A stretch of 33,440 nt of DNA from Rhizobium favelukesii (GTDB lineage Bacteria > Pseudomonadota > Alphaproteobacteria > Rhizobiales > Rhizobiaceae): NCBI RefSeq assembly GCF_000577275.2, contig NZ_CBYB010000042.1:1-33440 (forward strand). The letters run 5' to 3'. The notes under the pieces are model-generated. The model had not been told where the DNA came from and did no database searches. It saw nothing but the letters and a program-made list of their open reading frames with translations. A program made the translations under genes and the position numbers. Of this stretch, positions 7,871 to 15,958 are shown piece by piece. How positions within the stretch are numbered: position 1 is the first letter of the stretch; each line of letters starts with the position of its first letter.

Positions 7871-8743
7871 ATGTCGACATATAGCGATGCCTCCGGCGCA
7901 ATTGCGCCCCTGCCAAAGGTGCGCAGGGCAACAGGTTTTGGCGGGGTCCTTCCGGCTCTCGCCTTCGTGACGATCTTTTTCATCGCGCCGGTGGCGGTGC
8001 TCTTGTTGCGAAGCGTTCTGGAACCTGTGCCGGGCTTTGGAAACTATGCGCAGCTGATCGGGTCCGCGACCTATCTCAAGATCTTCGCCAATACCTTCAT
8101 CGTCTCGGGTCTCGTCACGGTGATTTCGCTGCTGATCGGATTTCCCGTTGCCTGGGCGCTGGCAATCATGCCTGGGCGCCTGACGTCGGTGATCTTTGCG
8201 ATCCTGCTCCTGTCGATGTGGACCAACCTGCTTGCCCGCACCTATGCCTGGATGGTGCTGCTGCAGCGGACGGGGCTAATCAACAAGATGCTGATCGGAA
8301 TGGGGCTGATCGACAAACCTCTGGCGCTCGTCAACAACCTGACCGGCGTCACGATCGGCATGACCTATATCATGCTGCCCTTCATCATCCTGCCTCTCTA
8401 CGGCGTGATCAAGAAGATCGACCCGTCGACCCTGCAGGCGGCAGCACTTTGCGGCGCCAACCGGTGGCAGTGCCTGACCCGTGTCCTGCTGCCCTTGGCC
8501 ATGCCTGGCATGGCGGCCGGTGCCCTCATGGTCTTCGTCATGTCGCTTGGTTATTTCGTCACGCCGTCGCTTCTCGGCGGCACCGCGAACATGATGCTCG
8601 CAGAGCTGATTGCGCAATTCGTGCAGTCGCTGGTCAACTGGGGAATGGGAGGTGCCGCAGCGCTGGTTCTCCTCGTGGTGACCTTGTCGCTTTATGCCGT
8701 GCAGCTGCGCTTCCTCGGCAACCAGAACCCGGGAGGACGTTGA
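7871..8743 (+). CDS. ABC transporter permease, PotB-like
   Basis: An inner-membrane permease of 290 residues with about six transmembrane segments, the first near residues 25-47 (VLPALAFVTIFFIAPVAVLL). The cytoplasmic EAA loop that touches the ATPase reads CGANRWQCLTRVLLPLAMPG. ATG 7871 is preferred because GGGAAGGA lies just before; a GTG at 7856 would only add five residues. The stop is one base away from the start of the second permease. With that protein it forms the transmembrane channel of a polyamine-type importer. Confidence 0.92.
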   Translation: MSTYSDASGAIAPLPKVRRATGFGGVLPALAFVTIFFIAPVAVLLLRSVLEPVPGFGNYAQLIGSATYLKIFANTFIVSGLVTVISLLIGFPVAWALAIMPGRLTSVIFAILLLSMWTNLLARTYAWMVLLQRTGLINKMLIGMGLIDKPLALVNNLTGVTIGMTYIMLPFIILPLYGVIKKIDPSTLQAAALCGANRWQCLTRVLLPLAMPGMAAGALMVFVMSLGYFVTPSLLGGTANMMLAELIAQFVQSLVNWGMGGAAALVLLVVTLSLYAVQLRFLGNQNPGGR

Positions 8744-8744
8744 C

Positions 8745-9545
8745 ATGTTGCTCAACTTCGACCGGCTCGGCTGGTGGAAATATATCCTGCTGGCGATCAC
8801 GCTTCTGACCGCGGCCTTTCTGGTGCTGCCGATCGTCTTTATCGCGGCGCTCTCCTTCGGCTCCTCGCAATGGCTGATCTTTCCGCCGCCCGGCTGGACG
8901 TTTCAATGGTACAGCGAGCTCTTTGCCGATCCGCGCTGGCTGGAATCGGCCTGGACGAGCTTCAAGATCGCGGTCATCGTGACGATCCTGTCGGTGCTGC
9001 TCGGGCTCGTGACGTCCTTCGGGCTGGTGCGCGGTTCGTTCCTGTTCCGCGATGCGCTAAAAGCGCTTTTCCTGACGCCGATGATCCTCCCTGTCGTGGT
9101 TCTTGCGGTTGCCCTCTATGCCTTCTTTCTGAGGATCGGCCTCGGCGGCACGTTGGCTGGCTTCGTCATTTCGCACCTCGTTCTTGCGCTGCCTTTCTCG
9201 ATCCTATCCATCTCCAGCGCGCTGGAGGGCTTCGACAAGTCGATCGAGGATGCGGCCGTTCTTTGCGGCGCCTCCCCTCTGGAAGCAAAGATCAGGGTCA
9301 CCCTGCCTGCGATCAGCCATGGGCTGTTTTCGGCGGCCGTCTTCTCGTTCCTGACATCCTGGGACGAGGTGGTGGTGGCGATCTTCATGTCCAGTCCGAC
9401 CCTGCAGACGCTGCCGGTAAAGGTATGGGCGACGCTGCGGCAAGATCTGACGCCAGTTGTCGCTGCGGCGTCGACCCTTCTCATCCTTTTGACGATCCTC
9501 TTGATGGCGCTGGTTGCCATCGTGCGTAAGGTACTGAAACAATGA
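8745..9545 (+). CDS. ABC transporter permease, PotC-like
   Basis: The second permease of the importer, 266 residues and about six transmembrane segments. The EAA loop is CGASPLEAKIRVTLPAISHG, and the SFLTSWDEVVVAIFMSS stretch is characteristic of PotC-like permeases. GGGAGGACG before ATG 8745 overlaps the end of the first permease gene. Its own stop overlaps the ATPase start by four bases (ATGA). All these junctions imply one mRNA with coupled translation. Confidence 0.92.
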   Translation: MLLNFDRLGWWKYILLAITLLTAAFLVLPIVFIAALSFGSSQWLIFPPPGWTFQWYSELFADPRWLESAWTSFKIAVIVTILSVLLGLVTSFGLVRGSFLFRDALKALFLTPMILPVVVLAVALYAFFLRIGLGGTLAGFVISHLVLALPFSILSISSALEGFDKSIEDAAVLCGASPLEAKIRVTLPAISHGLFSAAVFSFLTSWDEVVVAIFMSSPTLQTLPVKVWATLRQDLTPVVAAASTLLILLTILLMALVAIVRKVLKQ

Positions 9546-10621
9546 AAGAACCATTCCTTCAGATCCGCGGAATACGCAGGGAATACGGCCCTGTCGTTGC
9601 CGTTCACGACGTCAATCTCGACGTTCGGCGCGGGGAGTTCCTGACCTTTCTCGGACCGTCCGGATCCGGGAAAAGCACCACCCTCTACATCCTCGCCGGG
9701 TTTGAAACTCCGACGAAAGGCGACATCACATTAGAGGGCAAGACCCTCCTCGCCACGCCGTCGCACAAGCGCAACATCGGCATGGTGTTCCAGCGCTACA
9801 CCCTGTTTCCGCATCTGACGGTGGGCGAAAACATCGCATTCCCGCTGAAGGTCCGGCGCAAGTCCAAGGCCGAGGTCGACCGCAAGGTGAAGGAGATGCT
9901 GCGACTCGTCAGGCTCGAAGGCTTCGAAGATCGCAAGCCCGCGCAAATGTCCGGCGGCCAGCAGCAGCGTGTCGCCCTTGCCAGAGCCCTTGCCTATGAT
10001 CCGCCGGTGCTTCTGATGGACGAGCCGCTGTCGGCGCTCGACAAGAAGCTGCGCGAGGAAATCCAGCATGAGATCCGCCGAATCCATCAGCAGACCGAAG
10101 TGACGATCCTCTACGTCACGCACGATCAGGAGGAGGCGCTGCGGCTCTCCGACCGGATCGCCGTCTTTTCCAAAGGCGTCATCGATCAGATCGGGACGGG
10201 GCCGGAACTCTACGCCAATCCGCGGACCCGCTTCGTTGCCGAATTCATCGGCGACAGCGACTTCATTTCATGCGACCTGCTATCATCCTCCGATGGGCAG
10301 GCCACCATTTCGCTTGGCGGCGGGAGCGTCTTCAATCATATTCCGGTGCATGGAAACGGAACCTCCGGGACGAGGGCAGCCCTGATGCTGAGGCCTGAAC
10401 GCATTCGATTGTCGCGCGCCCAAGCGGCGGGAGCGGGTCTTGCCGCAACTGTCAGCGACATTACCTTTCTCGGCAACAATATTCACGTATCGACCGAGAT
10501 GGCGACAGGCGAGGCGCTGGCGGTTCGCCTGCCGTTCGGTCATGAGGCTATCGCGGGGCTCAGCCGCGGAGATATAGTCCATCTGGATTTCGATCCCGGT
10601 GCCGCTCACGTGTTCTGTTGA
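9542..10621 (+). CDS. ABC transporter ATP-binding protein, PotA-like
   Basis: The cytoplasmic ATPase of the importer, 359 residues. The Walker A motif is GPSGSGKSTT, the Q-loop lies in GMVFQRYTLFPHLTVGENI, the signature is MSGGQQQRVALARAL, Walker B is VLLMDEPLSALD, and the switch His is in LYVTHDQEEAL. The C-terminal part (about 280-355) is a TOBE-type regulatory domain, as in polyamine and iron importers. All catalytic motifs are intact. It completes a binding protein - permease - permease - ATPase set, in the pot-like gene order found in many rhizobial solute importers. Confidence 0.94.
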   Translation: MKEPFLQIRGIRREYGPVVAVHDVNLDVRRGEFLTFLGPSGSGKSTTLYILAGFETPTKGDITLEGKTLLATPSHKRNIGMVFQRYTLFPHLTVGENIAFPLKVRRKSKAEVDRKVKEMLRLVRLEGFEDRKPAQMSGGQQQRVALARALAYDPPVLLMDEPLSALDKKLREEIQHEIRRIHQQTEVTILYVTHDQEEALRLSDRIAVFSKGVIDQIGTGPELYANPRTRFVAEFIGDSDFISCDLLSSSDGQATISLGGGSVFNHIPVHGNGTSGTRAALMLRPERIRLSRAQAAGAGLAATVSDITFLGNNIHVSTEMATGEALAVRLPFGHEAIAGLSRGDIVHLDFDPGAAHVFC

Positions 10622-10631
10622 AAGTTGTCAT

Positions 10632-12086
10632 ATGAAGCTCAATGATCCCTCGCTGTTCCGTCAGGCATGCCCCATCGCCGATCGCTGGATAGAAGCGGAA
10701 GGCCGCAAGGCGGCGGCGATCCGCAATCCGGCGACAGGCGAGCCGCTGGGGGTGGTCCCTGACCTCGGTGCGGCGGAAACGGAAGATGCCATCCGCGCCG
10801 CCGTCATTGCCCAGAGGCTTTGGGCGAAGAAGACCGCCGGGGAGCGCGCCGCCGTTCTCAAGGCATGGCATCGGCTGATGATCGAAAACCGCGACGATCT
10901 GGCGATGATCCTGACGCTGGAGCAGGGAAAACCCCTGGCCGAGGCCAAGGGGGAAATCACCTATGGCGCGAGCTTCATCGAATGGTTCGCCGAAGAGGCG
11001 AGACGCATCAACGGCGAGACCATCCCGGGACATCAGGCCGACAAGAGGATCCTCGTCCTGCGACAGCCGGCAGGCGTGGTGGCGGCGATCACGCCCTGGA
11101 ATTTTCCGAACGCGATGATCACCCGCAAGATTGGCCCCGCGCTTGCCGCCGGCTGTGCCGTCGTTCTCAAGCCGGCGCTGCAGACGCCATTCTCCGCCAT
11201 CGCCATCGCCGTTCTCGGCGAGCGTGCCGGCCTGCCGCCGGCGCTTCTCAACATCGTCACGGGTGACGCGGCGGCAATTGGCGGGGCGCTGACGGCAAGC
11301 CGTGACGTTCGGGTCCTGACATTCACCGGCTCCACCCGGACGGGCGAGCTGCTTTACCGGCAATGCGCGCCGACGATCAAAAAGCTCGGCCTCGAGCTTG
11401 GCGGCAATGCACCCTTCATCGTGTTCGACGACGCTGATCTCGACGCTGCCGTCGAAGGCACGCTCATCGCCAAGTTCCGCAACAACGGCCAGACCTGCGT
11501 CTGCGCCAATCGGCTTTATGTCCAGGACGGTGTCTACGAGGCGTTTGCCGCCAAGCTCGCCGCGGCGGTTTCGGGCTTGAAGGTCGGCAACGGTCTCGAC
11601 AGTGACGTCGTGCTTGGCCCGCTGATCGACGACAATGCCGTCGCCAAAGTCGAAAGCCATATCCGCGACGCCGTCGCAAAGGGTGCCGGGATCGTTTCTG
11701 GGGGCAAGCGCCACGCACTTGGCGGCCATTTCTTCGAGCCGACAATCCTGCGCGATGTCGCTGCCGGCATGCAGGTCGCCCGCGAGGAAACCTTCGGGCC
11801 GCTTGCACCACTTTTTCGCTTCCGCGACGAGCAGGACGTCATCGAACAGGCAAACGACACCGAGTTCGGGCTTGCTTCGTATTTTTACGCCCGCGATCTA
11901 TCGCGGGTATTTCGCGTCGCCGAAGCCCTCGAATATGGGATGGTCGGCGTCAATACCGGTCTTGTCTCCACAGCCGAGGCTCCGTTCGGCGGTGTGAAGA
12001 TGTCAGGTCTCGGTCGCGAAGGGTCGAAGCACGGATTGGACGAATATACCGAGCTTAAATATGTATGCCTGGGCGGCATTGCCTGA
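10632..12086 (+). CDS. Aldehyde dehydrogenase, succinate-semialdehyde dehydrogenase-like
   Basis: A 484-residue aldehyde dehydrogenase resembling the GabD group: ITPWNFPNAMITRKIGPALA (catalytic Asn), LELGGNAPFIVFDDADLDAA (catalytic Glu), FRNNGQTCVCANRLYV (catalytic Cys), EETFGPLAPLF and the C-terminal FGGVKMSGLGREGSKHGL. The likely reaction is NAD(P)-dependent oxidation of succinate semialdehyde or a close relative to the dicarboxylic acid. ATG 10632 matches the family N-terminus; the ribosome site is weak. It begins 11 bases after the ATPase stop. In an island with a polyamine-type importer, a semialdehyde dehydrogenase fits degradation of an amine or amide side chain; this remains inference. 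Confidence 0.9.
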   Translation: MKLNDPSLFRQACPIADRWIEAEGRKAAAIRNPATGEPLGVVPDLGAAETEDAIRAAVIAQRLWAKKTAGERAAVLKAWHRLMIENRDDLAMILTLEQGKPLAEAKGEITYGASFIEWFAEEARRINGETIPGHQADKRILVLRQPAGVVAAITPWNFPNAMITRKIGPALAAGCAVVLKPALQTPFSAIAIAVLGERAGLPPALLNIVTGDAAAIGGALTASRDVRVLTFTGSTRTGELLYRQCAPTIKKLGLELGGNAPFIVFDDADLDAAVEGTLIAKFRNNGQTCVCANRLYVQDGVYEAFAAKLAAAVSGLKVGNGLDSDVVLGPLIDDNAVAKVESHIRDAVAKGAGIVSGGKRHALGGHFFEPTILRDVAAGMQVAREETFGPLAPLFRFRDEQDVIEQANDTEFGLASYFYARDLSRVFRVAEALEYGMVGVNTGLVSTAEAPFGGVKMSGLGREGSKHGLDEYTELKYVCLGGIA

Positions 12087-12124
12087 ACCGGTCGATACTT
12101 GCGCTTTCGCCGCAAAGGACCAGA

Positions 12125-12900
12125 ATGTCTCTCGTCAGCGTCGCCATGTATGTCACATCGGAGCCACTCGCAGATGCGACGGCTGAACTATGGTCGTTCC
12201 TCCGGCATTATCTCTCGAATGCCGACCTCAGGAGTTTGCCTGAAAAACTCGATTGGACGGTTCCCTATGACGAAGCCTGGCTGAGGCCGGATCTTCTTCT
12301 CTCGCAGGCATGCGACTATCCCTTTGCGAAGAGCCTGCGAGGCAGGGTTCGCCTGGTGGCGACGCCGGTCTATGACCATCCCGGCTGCGACGGCCCGTTG
12401 ATGCGCAGCTTCATTGTCGTCCGCAAGGATTCTCCCGTTTGCTCGCTCGAGGATTTGCGGGGCACCACGGCTGCGATCAATAGCCCTGACAGCAATTCCG
12501 GCAGCAATTTCTTTCGCGCAGCGGTCGCTCCGCTTGCCGGCAGCGGCCGTTTCTTTGGCCGGATTGTCGAAACCGGCAGCCACCGTGGCAGCATCGCCGC
12601 CGTTGTCGAGGGACGGCGGAGAGTGCCTCCATCGATTGCGTCACCTGTGCTGATATTCGGCGCTTCGATCCCGGCAATCGCCAAGCGGTTCGCATCATCG
12701 CCGAAACGCCCAACGGCCCGGGTCTGCCATTCATCACCTCAGGCGATGCATCGGACGAGAGAGTCCTGCTCTTGCGAAATGGGCTTAGCGCCGCGATCAA
12801 GGAGCCATCGCTGGCCGTTGATTTTTCGGTGCTTTCCGAAGCCGACTATGCGCCGCTCTTATCATTGGCAGGCGACGCCTTGCCACGAAGGAGAGCTTGA
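12125..12900 (+). pseudogene. PhnD-like phosphate/phosphonate-type binding protein, frameshifted
   Basis: Two overlapping frames together give one protein of about 258 residues of the PhnD-like family (PF12974). The first frame runs from ATG 12125 (MSLVSVAMYV) through LMRSFIVVRKDSPVCSLEDL and GTTAAINSPDSNSG to VVEG near 12612. The second continues with ASIDCVTCADIRRFDP and TPNGPGLPFIT and ends at TGA 12898-12900. The interval is 776 bases, one short of a multiple of three, so a single missing base near 12611-12613 breaks the gene. No signal peptide is visible. Such proteins without an adjacent transporter occur next to catabolic genes in rhizobia. It ends the catabolic island; damage may be recent or a sequencing error. 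Confidence 0.8.
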
Positions 12901-12948
12901 GTTTTCCGAATTCCTATCCGTCCCGCGAGATGACGGAGGCACGAACCG

Positions 12949-13159
12949 TCAGTTCCCGATCGCTGCGATGATGCCGATCTCGACAGTGAATTTAGGCCCT
13001 TAGGCCCGGCGAGCCTTGCTTCGACCGTGGCGCGCGCCGGCGCATGACTCGAAGGCACCCAGGCGTCCCAGACGGCATTCATTTCTTCGAGCCTGGAGAT
13101 TCAGCAAGCCAGATCGTCGCGCTGACGATCCGTGTCGGATTGCTGCCTGCCCTTTCCAT
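12949..13159 (-). pseudogene. RidA-family remnant
   Basis: On the minus strand, three frames in succession spell the C-terminal half of a RidA/YjgF-type protein. [19 protein letters not shown] (13159 downwards) is followed, in another frame, by [20 protein letters not shown] and [10 protein letters not shown], and in a third by [14 protein letters not shown] and a stop at 12949-12951. At least two frameshifts are needed and the N-terminal half is missing or unrecognisable. The intact RidA protein at 25314-25697 belongs to a different subgroup, so this is not a simple copy. It lies convergent to the broken PhnD-like gene and may once have belonged to the same pathway. Confidence 0.7.
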
Positions 13160-13438
13160 AAGCCGGGTTCGCGGACGGACGCGCCCGGCGTGTCGATTGT
13201 GACCTGGCCTCCGGCTGTTGCCGAATATAATCAGGATCGGCAACTTCGATGACCGCCGCGACGGCTTCGGCGGGGCCGCTCCACCAGATGCTGGACTGCA
13301 TGGCATTCTGGCATCGTACGTCCGACCAGGATGATCCTCTGACACTAACGGTCGCGCGATCTCGCTCATGGGAGGCGGAGGTGAGCTGATTTGCCGGGCC
13401 TGGCAAGCCGACTGCGTCGAAGAGCAAATCCCGTTGCC

Positions 13439-13781
13439 TTACGACACCTGCGTCATCAACTCGACTAGCCGTGCTTCGTCATAGGGTTTTTTGAGAACAG
13501 GCTGGCTATATGGGGCCATCTACCTCCACCTCATCAAATCCGGTTGAGAAGATGAACTTCTTGTTCAGTTCGATGAGAAGATCGGCGACTGGAAACGTCA
13601 TTTCGGTACCGAGCTTCAGGTCAAGCATCGCAACGTCGAACTCTCTCGACCCGACCATCTCCAGAGCCTCATCGAGCCGTCCCGCGAACCCGACCACCTC
13701 GTGGCCCAGATCCCTGAGGGTTGCTTCCAACGTGCATGCGATGAGCATTTCGTCTTCGACAATGAGGATCCGCAAGGACAT
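13439..13781 (-). pseudogene. Single-domain response regulator, 1-nt frameshift
   Basis: A receiver-only response regulator of about 114 residues. It begins at ATG 13781 with SLRILIVEDEMLIACTLEAT (acidic pocket EDE), carries the phosphate-accepting Asp in VAMLDLKLG and the Thr/Ser switch in FIFSTGFDEVEVDGP. There the frame breaks in a run of four C bases. The second frame goes on with PYSQPVLKKPYDEARLVEL, giving the conserved Lys in VLKKPYD, and stops at 13439-13441. The total of 343 bases is one over a multiple of three. Removing one C restores a complete receiver, so this is either a very recent mutation, phase variation or a sequence error. No histidine kinase is nearby. Confidence 0.8.
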
Positions 13782-13939
13782 GGATCGATCTTTCCCAGGT
13801 GAGGCACCCCGATGATCGAGATAAAATCCTTGGCAGCGACGAACGCCGCCGGACAATGCACAATTGCAGAAGTCCAGGGCGATGTCCACGGACGCGACGG
13901 CAGCGCGCGAATGGGCAAGCGACATGATCACCGAACAAC

Positions 13940-14081
13940 GTCCTGCCGCTTGCCGAAAAGTGGAGCAAGGAGACGGAAGTACCCCCGTCGACAAACGCCC
14001 TCGCTCGATTCGGGACGCCGGAGGAAGATATCGCTCCTGTCGTCCTGTTTCTCGCGAGCAAGGATGCGCAGTTCCTAACCG
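13940..14081 (+). pseudogene. Short-chain dehydrogenase/reductase C-terminal remnant
   Basis: One plus-strand frame contains LAEKWSKETEV and then LARFGTPEEDIAPVVLFLAS followed by KDAQFLTG. This is the typical C-terminal end of classical SDR enzymes (RxGxPEDIA..V.FLASD.A.FxTG). No Rossmann start or YxxxK motif is present upstream and the match ends at about 14081, where an IS5-type remnant begins. It is a scrap of a gene removed by rearrangement. Confidence 0.65.
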
Positions 14082-14086
14082 GGTGT

Positions 14087-14403
14087 GGCTGCGCGATCTT
14101 TGCAGCGCTCAATCGCTTGCCATCGCTCCCGAATCTCCGGTCGCCGATACGCCAGCAAGGCCAATCGCAACGCGGCCCGGTCGCGCGGCATCATTCCGGT
14201 GATCCCGCACAAATCCAACGAGAAGGGAAAGCGGGGCTTCTTCGCAAAGGCAATCTACAAAGGCCGCGCTCGCATCAGGCCGTCGGCAAGCTCAAGCGCT
14301 TCAAGCGGGTCGCACTACACTGCGAGAAGACGAAGCGCAATTTCGCTGCCATCGTTTCCATCGCGGCCACGTTCATCTCGGTCAAATCCGTCCGCACTGC
14401 CTA
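14087..14403 (+). pseudogene. IS5-family transposase C-terminal remnant, frameshifted
   Basis: Two frames give the end of an IS5-family (IS427-like group) transposase. The first reads SKANRNAARSRGIIPVIPHK and GFFAKAIYKGRARI. The second reads AVGKLKRFKRVALHCEKTKR and NFAAIVSIAATF, with its stop at 14402-14404. The last part contains the final DDE-domain helix region including the usual position of the catalytic Glu, which falls at the frameshift. No terminal repeats were recognised. The fragment abuts the SDR remnant on its left. Confidence 0.75.
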
Positions 14404-15267
14404 GGAGTGACGTTTGCTGATGTTATTCGGCGCGTAGTTTTGGCTGTTTTGGCGCTGATTCCATCTGCCTATTCATTCTGCCTTCGGGTGCAAATCGATG
14501 TTCAGATTTTGAAAGCGCATCAAATTCTTGAAAGCCCGAACGATAATCAGACGCTACGGTTTGGATGCTTCCTGAATTTCGCAATAGGGAAGCCTCTCTT
14601 GGTAACGGGTGCACGCTGGCCGTCGTCTCTGCATTAGAACCGGAGACGGCGGCTTGTGTCTGAGAGAGGAAAGCTTTGGTCGCGAGCTTCAACGAGGAAG
14701 GGGCGTCAGGCGCTGCAGTTCATGCTCAAGAAGAAGGACAGCCTGGTCGTCATCAACGACAACCTGGAGATCCTGCTGACAGTGAAGCGGTTCGGGATGT
14801 GGCTGATGGGCTTGATAATCGCCGTCACCAGTGCGGTAGGGCAAGATGTTTTTCATGTAGCAGCGCGCTGAAATAGGGCCAATGACAATGGCGGTGGCTT
14901 TGTAACGCCTATGGTGATTTGAAGGGAAGCCCGTGCGGGTTTGGGTGGGGGCAAGGGCTTCCCTTCTTGTCCTGTCCTGCATGCCACTGACAGAACAGCC
15001 ACAGAGTACGCCAGTCTGCCGGGATCGCTAGACGGACCAAGGGCCTAGCGCGAAAGCGAGGGGAGGTTCAGCAGCTGGACGTACGCGCTGGGGATCGCTG
15101 TCATGAACCTAGCCCCTCAGCCCATCCTGCCTTGCGACAGGACACCTGTGAGACTTCAGGCTAGCTTTGAGGAGGTTGACCTGAAGTCGTCCCAAGAATG
15201 CCAAGGAAGGGTCTCATTGGCACAAAGTCATCATACGCTCACGGCAGTGGGATGGGGAGAGAATTCG
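14404..15267. other. Region without recognisable genes
   Basis: About 860 bases with only short overlapping frames that lack family patterns and good ribosome sites. The part 14404-14990 probably consists of decayed sequence. The part from about 14995 to 15235 looks structured, with GC-rich self-complementary blocks such as GGGCCTAGCGCGAAAGCGAGG; this is dealt with in the findings. I can give no firm function for any of it. Confidence 0.5.
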
Positions 15268-15528
15268 TCACGGCGGGTCGAGGGCGGACGCGCCAAAATA
15301 GGATAGCACCTCCTCCTCAAGCTCAATGCAGATTTGCTCGTATTCCTCAAGGAGCATCTTGTTGTCACCCTCTGCACGCAATTTGTCGCGGAACCTGACG
15401 GCGTCACCGTAGTTCTCGATATCTTCGATCCACCAATGGGCGCTATGGGCATAGGGTCGGAGATGTGGGCAGCGCACTAGAAGCACCGCCAATCCATAGC
15501 GAAAGCTGTTGAAGCCTGGATCTTCCAT
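15268..15528 (-). CDS. Hypothetical small protein
   Basis: An 86-residue frame on the minus strand starting MEDPGFNSFRYGLAVLLVRC and containing HWWIEDIENYGDAVRFRDKL and an acidic helix YEQICIELEEEVLSYFG. The amino-acid make-up (many aromatic and acidic residues, few Arg/Ser runs) looks like real coding sequence rather than a shadow frame. I do not recognise a family and see no strong ribosome site. It may also be the C-terminal part of a longer gene whose front is damaged. Confidence 0.4.
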   Translation of the reverse strand: MEDPGFNSFRYGLAVLLVRCPHLRPYAHSAHWWIEDIENYGDAVRFRDKLRAEGDNKMLLEEYEQICIELEEEVLSYFGASALDPP

Positions 15529-15958
15529 GTTTCAAAGCCGTCACGGATGAGGCTCTGCGAACAGGAGAGAACACAGAGCCTCGTACAGTTGAGCTGATGT
15601 CGGAGGGCATCGACATCCTCGGTTAAACGCCACTATCCGGGATTGGTTCCCGACCCCAAATGGTCGGCCCCCGAGTTTGAGCATCCTTCCGCGCTTCTGA
15701 GCGCGCGCACGTTGGGCTTCTGAGAACTCTCAACTGATTGCCGGGAAGAAGTTCGATGAACCTCTGGTGTGTCGGATTGATCAGCACACCCAAGAACTCG
15801 GTTTCCATGAGCCAATGGCTGTCCTATCTCGTACAGATTGAGGACGGCCTTTACCCTGGGGAGGGGCGCCATCACGGCGGTTTGAGTTTCCTGGGACCGC
15901 GTCATTGCAACCCCTACAAAAAGTACCCAAAAAGGAAATGCTCTGCTCTGCAGCTCGT
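15529..15958. other. Region with possible degraded small gene
   Basis: About 430 bases downstream of hipA. On the minus strand, the frame at 15623-15808 gives FLGVLINPTHQRFIELLPGN, which looks protein-like, preceded in another frame by MAPLPRVKAVLNLYEIGQPL. Together they may be a frameshifted small gene of unknown family. Nothing else is recognisable, and no terminator after hipA is obvious. Confidence 0.3.

Noticed and set aside
14656..14871. Possible small plus-strand protein with a hydrophobic segment
   Set aside because: No ribosome site or recognisable family; several overlapping frames of equal quality exist on both strands.
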